A stretch of 7,222 bases of DNA from DASYXZ01 sp035934315 (GTDB taxonomy: Bacteria; Acidobacteriota; Terriglobia; UBA7540), in assembly GCA_035934315.1 (NCBI GenBank), contig DASYXZ010000301.1, forward strand, positions 1-7,222, given 5' to 3'. Positions 4,851 through 7,222 of the stretch are shown in pieces (the stretch's first letter is position 1; each line of letters starts with the position of its first letter). The notes under the pieces are model-generated. The model ran no database searches, was not told the DNA's origin, and was given only the letters and a program-made list of their open reading frames with translations. The position numbers were made by a program, and so were the translations under genes.

Positions 4851-6638
4851 ATGCTGGCGCCCAAAACGTTAGAATCCCGTGGTCATCTCATGGCCAAAGG
4901 TCGGTTACGAACCAAATTTCTGCTCTCGCTGTTGGTAATCACCACCGGACTCACTTCTGCCACCTTACTCATTGTGCAATATCGCGTCCGGCTGCGAGTA
5001 CGAGATGAAATGACCGAGGCTCTGGTGAATTCGGTGGTCACCTTCAAGGATTTCCAGCGCCAGCGTGAGGCCATGCTGGCGCGATCAGCGGGGTTGGTCG
5101 CCAATTTGCCGAGCCTAAAGGCATTGATGACGACGGAACATGAGCAGACCATCCAGGATGCTTCGGGAGATTTCTGGCGGCAAATCGGAAGCGATCTCTT
5201 CGTCCTGGCGGATAGGACCGGGAAAGTCATGGCGCTTCACACGACGACGACAGGCCTTACCCCGGCGGAGGCACAGCAATTCTTTGCCCGCTGGCTCCAG
5301 AATGGACAGCCCTTGGACTGGTGGTTTGGGAACGGTCATTTGTATGAAGTTTCCCTTCAGCCCATCTACTTCGGTTCATCATCCGACAACACTTTGCTGG
5401 GAGTCCTTGCTGTGGGTTATGAAGTGGACAACCGAGTGGCCCAGCAGGTGAGCCAGATTGCCTCCAGTCAGGTTGCTTTTCGTTACGGCACGGACATCGT
5501 CGGGAGCACTCTTCCCGCGCGCCTGCAAGGAGAGCTGATTCCAAGGGGCGACCTCATTCCCAGTCGCGCAGCTCAGGGACCCGTGGACATCCAACTTGCC
5601 GACGAACGCTTCCTTTCAACTTCAGTGGAGCTGGCCCCGGGTACTGTCCCAGCCGTCAGCCTCTACGTGTTGAAATCATACGACCAGTCGACAAAGTTCT
5701 TGAAGAGCATAAACCAGTTACTATTGGCCGTAGGGCTTGCCGCTGTGGTTGCCGGCAGTGCTCTTGTGTTCTTCATTTCCAAGACCTTTACGCAGCCGCT
5801 CGATAACCTGGTGGCCGGTGTGCGTGCGCTCGAGAAAGGCGACTTCACCTTTCCGTTGGAAGCGCGAAGCAATGATGAAGTCTCGGAGTTGACCCGCGCC
5901 TTCAATCGGATGCGACAGAATCTTGAGAGGACACAGGATGAACTGTTACACGCCGAGCGCCTGGCGACTACGGGACGCATGGCCAGCACCATTTCCCACG
6001 ACCTTCGCCATCCGCTAACGGCCATATTGGCCTACGCGGAATTTCTCTCAGAAGGCAACCTGGGTGAACAGCAACGGAAAGACCTCTACGAGGAAATTCG
6101 CCAGGGTATAAGCCGGATGACCGACCTCATCAGTTCACTCCTGGAATTCTCCAAAACCAGGGAAGCCTTGCGCCCCGTATATGTCAGCTTAGAAGAAATT
6201 GTGTACAGAGCAATTCAAACCATCCATGCGCGACCCGAATTTCGGCGGATCAATATATCTGTATCTGCCGGCATCACTGAAGGTTGGTTTGACGCCGGAA
6301 AACTTGAGCGAATTTTTCACAACCTTTTGTTAAATGGATGTGAGGCGGTCTCTCCGGATTTCGGAAGAGTCCAAGTGAACATTCTCACCACTCCCGAAGG
6401 GGTTGAAATCCGCATTGCAGACAACGGGCCAGGCATTCCCGAGCCCGTGCGGACGAGCGTCTTTCAGCCATTTGTGAGTTATGGAAAGAAAAACGGGACC
6501 GGTCTCGGCCTCGCAGTAGTGCAGAAAATCATTCAGGACCATGGGGGAAATGCGACTGTGGAGAGCACAGGCCCTGCGGGTACCGTCTTCAGGCTTATCC
6601 TCCCCCTGAGCTTGATGGAAAACGTATATGTTCCCTGA
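4851..6638 (+). CDS. Membrane sensor histidine kinase (HAMP-HisKA-HATPase_c)
   Basis: This encodes 595 residues from ATG 4851. TM1 is at about 23-43 and TM2 at 287-309, leaving a roughly 240-residue periplasmic sensor between them. That sensor has a Cache-like feel (SDLFVLADRTGKVMALH, NTLLGVLAVGYEVDNRVAQQVS) but is not firmly assigned. HAMP follows at 310-362 (PLDNLVAGVRALEKGDF, NDEVSELTRAFNRM). The HisKA H-box is ISHDLRHPL with His383. The ATP-binding domain shows the N-box NLLLNGCEAV (Asn491/Asn495), the G1 box DNGPGIP (Asp524) and the G2 box GTGLGLAVV (549-553). All catalytic motifs are intact. It starts 26 bases after the regulator stop, giving a co-transcribed pair. GTG 4821 (4-base overlap, 10 residues longer) remains possible. 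The signal is unknown; the neighbouring copper protein and porin suggest a metal, redox or nutrient cue (inference). Confidence 0.92.
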   Translation: MLAPKTLESRGHLMAKGRLRTKFLLSLLVITTGLTSATLLIVQYRVRLRVRDEMTEALVNSVVTFKDFQRQREAMLARSAGLVANLPSLKALMTTEHEQTIQDASGDFWRQIGSDLFVLADRTGKVMALHTTTTGLTPAEAQQFFARWLQNGQPLDWWFGNGHLYEVSLQPIYFGSSSDNTLLGVLAVGYEVDNRVAQQVSQIASSQVAFRYGTDIVGSTLPARLQGELIPRGDLIPSRAAQGPVDIQLADERFLSTSVELAPGTVPAVSLYVLKSYDQSTKFLKSINQLLLAVGLAAVVAGSALVFFISKTFTQPLDNLVAGVRALEKGDFTFPLEARSNDEVSELTRAFNRMRQNLERTQDELLHAERLATTGRMASTISHDLRHPLTAILAYAEFLSEGNLGEQQRKDLYEEIRQGISRMTDLISSLLEFSKTREALRPVYVSLEEIVYRAIQTIHARPEFRRINISVSAGITEGWFDAGKLERIFHNLLLNGCEAVSPDFGRVQVNILTTPEGVEIRIADNGPGIPEPVRTSVFQPFVSYGKKNGTGLGLAVVQKIIQDHGGNATVESTGPAGTVFRLILPLSLMENVYVP

Positions 6639-6672
6639 AGAACCTTTCTCTCCTTGTCAACTACCGGAAGGA

Positions 6673-6773
6673 TGCATTAAAACAAGCAGGCAATGCAAAA
6701 GCGTAAGGCCGCGAGCGATAAATTTATGATCCGAGTGCAATGACTTTGGAATCTCGGCCAACCTCGCGAGATT
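6673..6773. terminator. Two weak hairpins in the convergent gap, possible bidirectional termination
   Basis: Inverted repeats TGCATT/AATGCA (6673-6678 and 6692-6697, 13-base loop) and AATCTCG/CGAGATT (6750-6756 and 6767-6773, 10-base loop) lie between the ends of the kinase and cytochrome genes. Neither has a good T run, so intrinsic termination is uncertain. Nothing else is evident in the 169-base gap. Confidence 0.25.
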
Positions 6774-6807
6774 AAACCTCATTGATCACGGCGAGCCCTC
6801 TGATTTG

Positions 6808-7222
6808 TTAATCACCGTCTTTTGACGGGTGACTTGGCTTCGGTTGCAGCGATTGCAGATATGTGACGAGCTGCCATCGCCTCTGGTCGGGCAAGTTGGA
6901 CCATGATGGCATTCCCTCTTTAAGGTTCCCATTCTTCAGAAACCAAAAAAGCCTGCCGGGTGAGGTCATTTCAATTATGGGAGAGTGTAAGTCCGGAGCG
7001 CGTTCCCGGCCGCGTCCGTCGAGGCCGTGACATTCGGCGCAGTGGCGCTTAAAGAGTTTTTCCCCGGCCAATAATGCATCCCCCTGTCCGGCATAGGGAT
7101 TTTTCCAGGAGTCAACTTTGGCCGGAGCCTTGCCCAACTCTGCTCCCAATTCCTCAGGCTTGGGAGGCTTTTTTCTACCCAGCGTAATTCCGCATTCCAG
7201 GAGTAGAACCAACAACAAAATC
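6808..7222 (-). CDS. Mono-heme cytochrome c, 5' end outside the window
   Basis: The frame is open to the right edge, so the start is missing. The first visible residues (ILLVLLLECGITLG) are the hydrophobic core of a signal peptide or membrane anchor, followed by a Lys/Pro/Glu-rich linker (RKKPPKPEELGAELGKAPAKVD). The cytochrome c domain has the heme-binding CAECH motif (codons 7041-7027) in EKLFKRHCAECHGLDGRG, and a probable axial Met in KEGMPSW (codon 6912-6910). It ends with a typical C-terminal helix, RRWQLVTYLQSL. The size and motif spacing fit a class I or cbb3 subunit III-like c-type cytochrome exported to the periplasm. The gene converges on the kinase gene and belongs to a transcription unit that begins beyond the window, so a link with the porin/cupredoxin locus is only possible, not shown. 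Confidence 0.88.
   Translation of the reverse strand, partial: ILLLVLLLECGITLGRKKPPKPEELGAELGKAPAKVDSWKNPYAGQGDALLAGEKLFKRHCAECHGLDGRGRERAPDLHSPIIEMTSPGRLFWFLKNGNLKEGMPSWSNLPDQRRWQLVTYLQSLQPKPSHPSKDGD

Noticed and set aside
6815..6828. CCGTC-TTTT-GACGG hairpin at the end of the cytochrome gene
   Set aside because: It lies inside the last codons, has only a 5-bp stem and no T run after it, so I do not call it a terminator.

Overview
The window reads like a piece of a Gram-negative, moderately GC-rich bacterial chromosome. An Acidobacteriota origin is the best guess, from remembered resemblance of several proteins (the porin, the cupredoxin protein, the kinase sensor and two secreted orphans) to acidobacterial families. 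No marker gene confirms this. There are no IS elements, tRNA or rRNA genes, or CRISPR arrays that I can see.

Layout, left to right. Four genes lie on the minus strand. In order of transcription they are an outer-membrane porin-like protein (3765-2161), a secreted cupredoxin-like protein only 10 bases downstream of it (2150-1407), a small secreted or membrane-anchored protein (951-472) that ends at a convincing intrinsic terminator (443-418), and a conserved secreted orphan that starts at 355 and runs off the left edge. Diverging from the porin, across a 381-base regulatory region, is a two-component pair on the plus strand: an OmpR-family response regulator (4147-4824) followed closely by a membrane sensor histidine kinase (start 4851, end 6638). 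Converging on the kinase is the 3' part of a mono-heme cytochrome c gene on the minus strand (7222-6808), whose start lies outside the window.

How the parts may work together (inference): the porin and cupredoxin form a tight two-gene operon, an outer-membrane channel plus a periplasmic protein with a full set of type-1 copper ligands. The divergent two-component system is the natural candidate regulator. The region between them holds three ACACAA motifs, two of them within a 10-bp perfect inverted repeat 92 bp apart, and the regulator's leader carries two abutting hairpins. This porin/cupredoxin/two-component locus is the most likely candidate here for an undescribed system, for example copper or redox sensing, uptake, or extracytoplasmic electron transfer. 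The sequence alone does not identify the substrate or signal.
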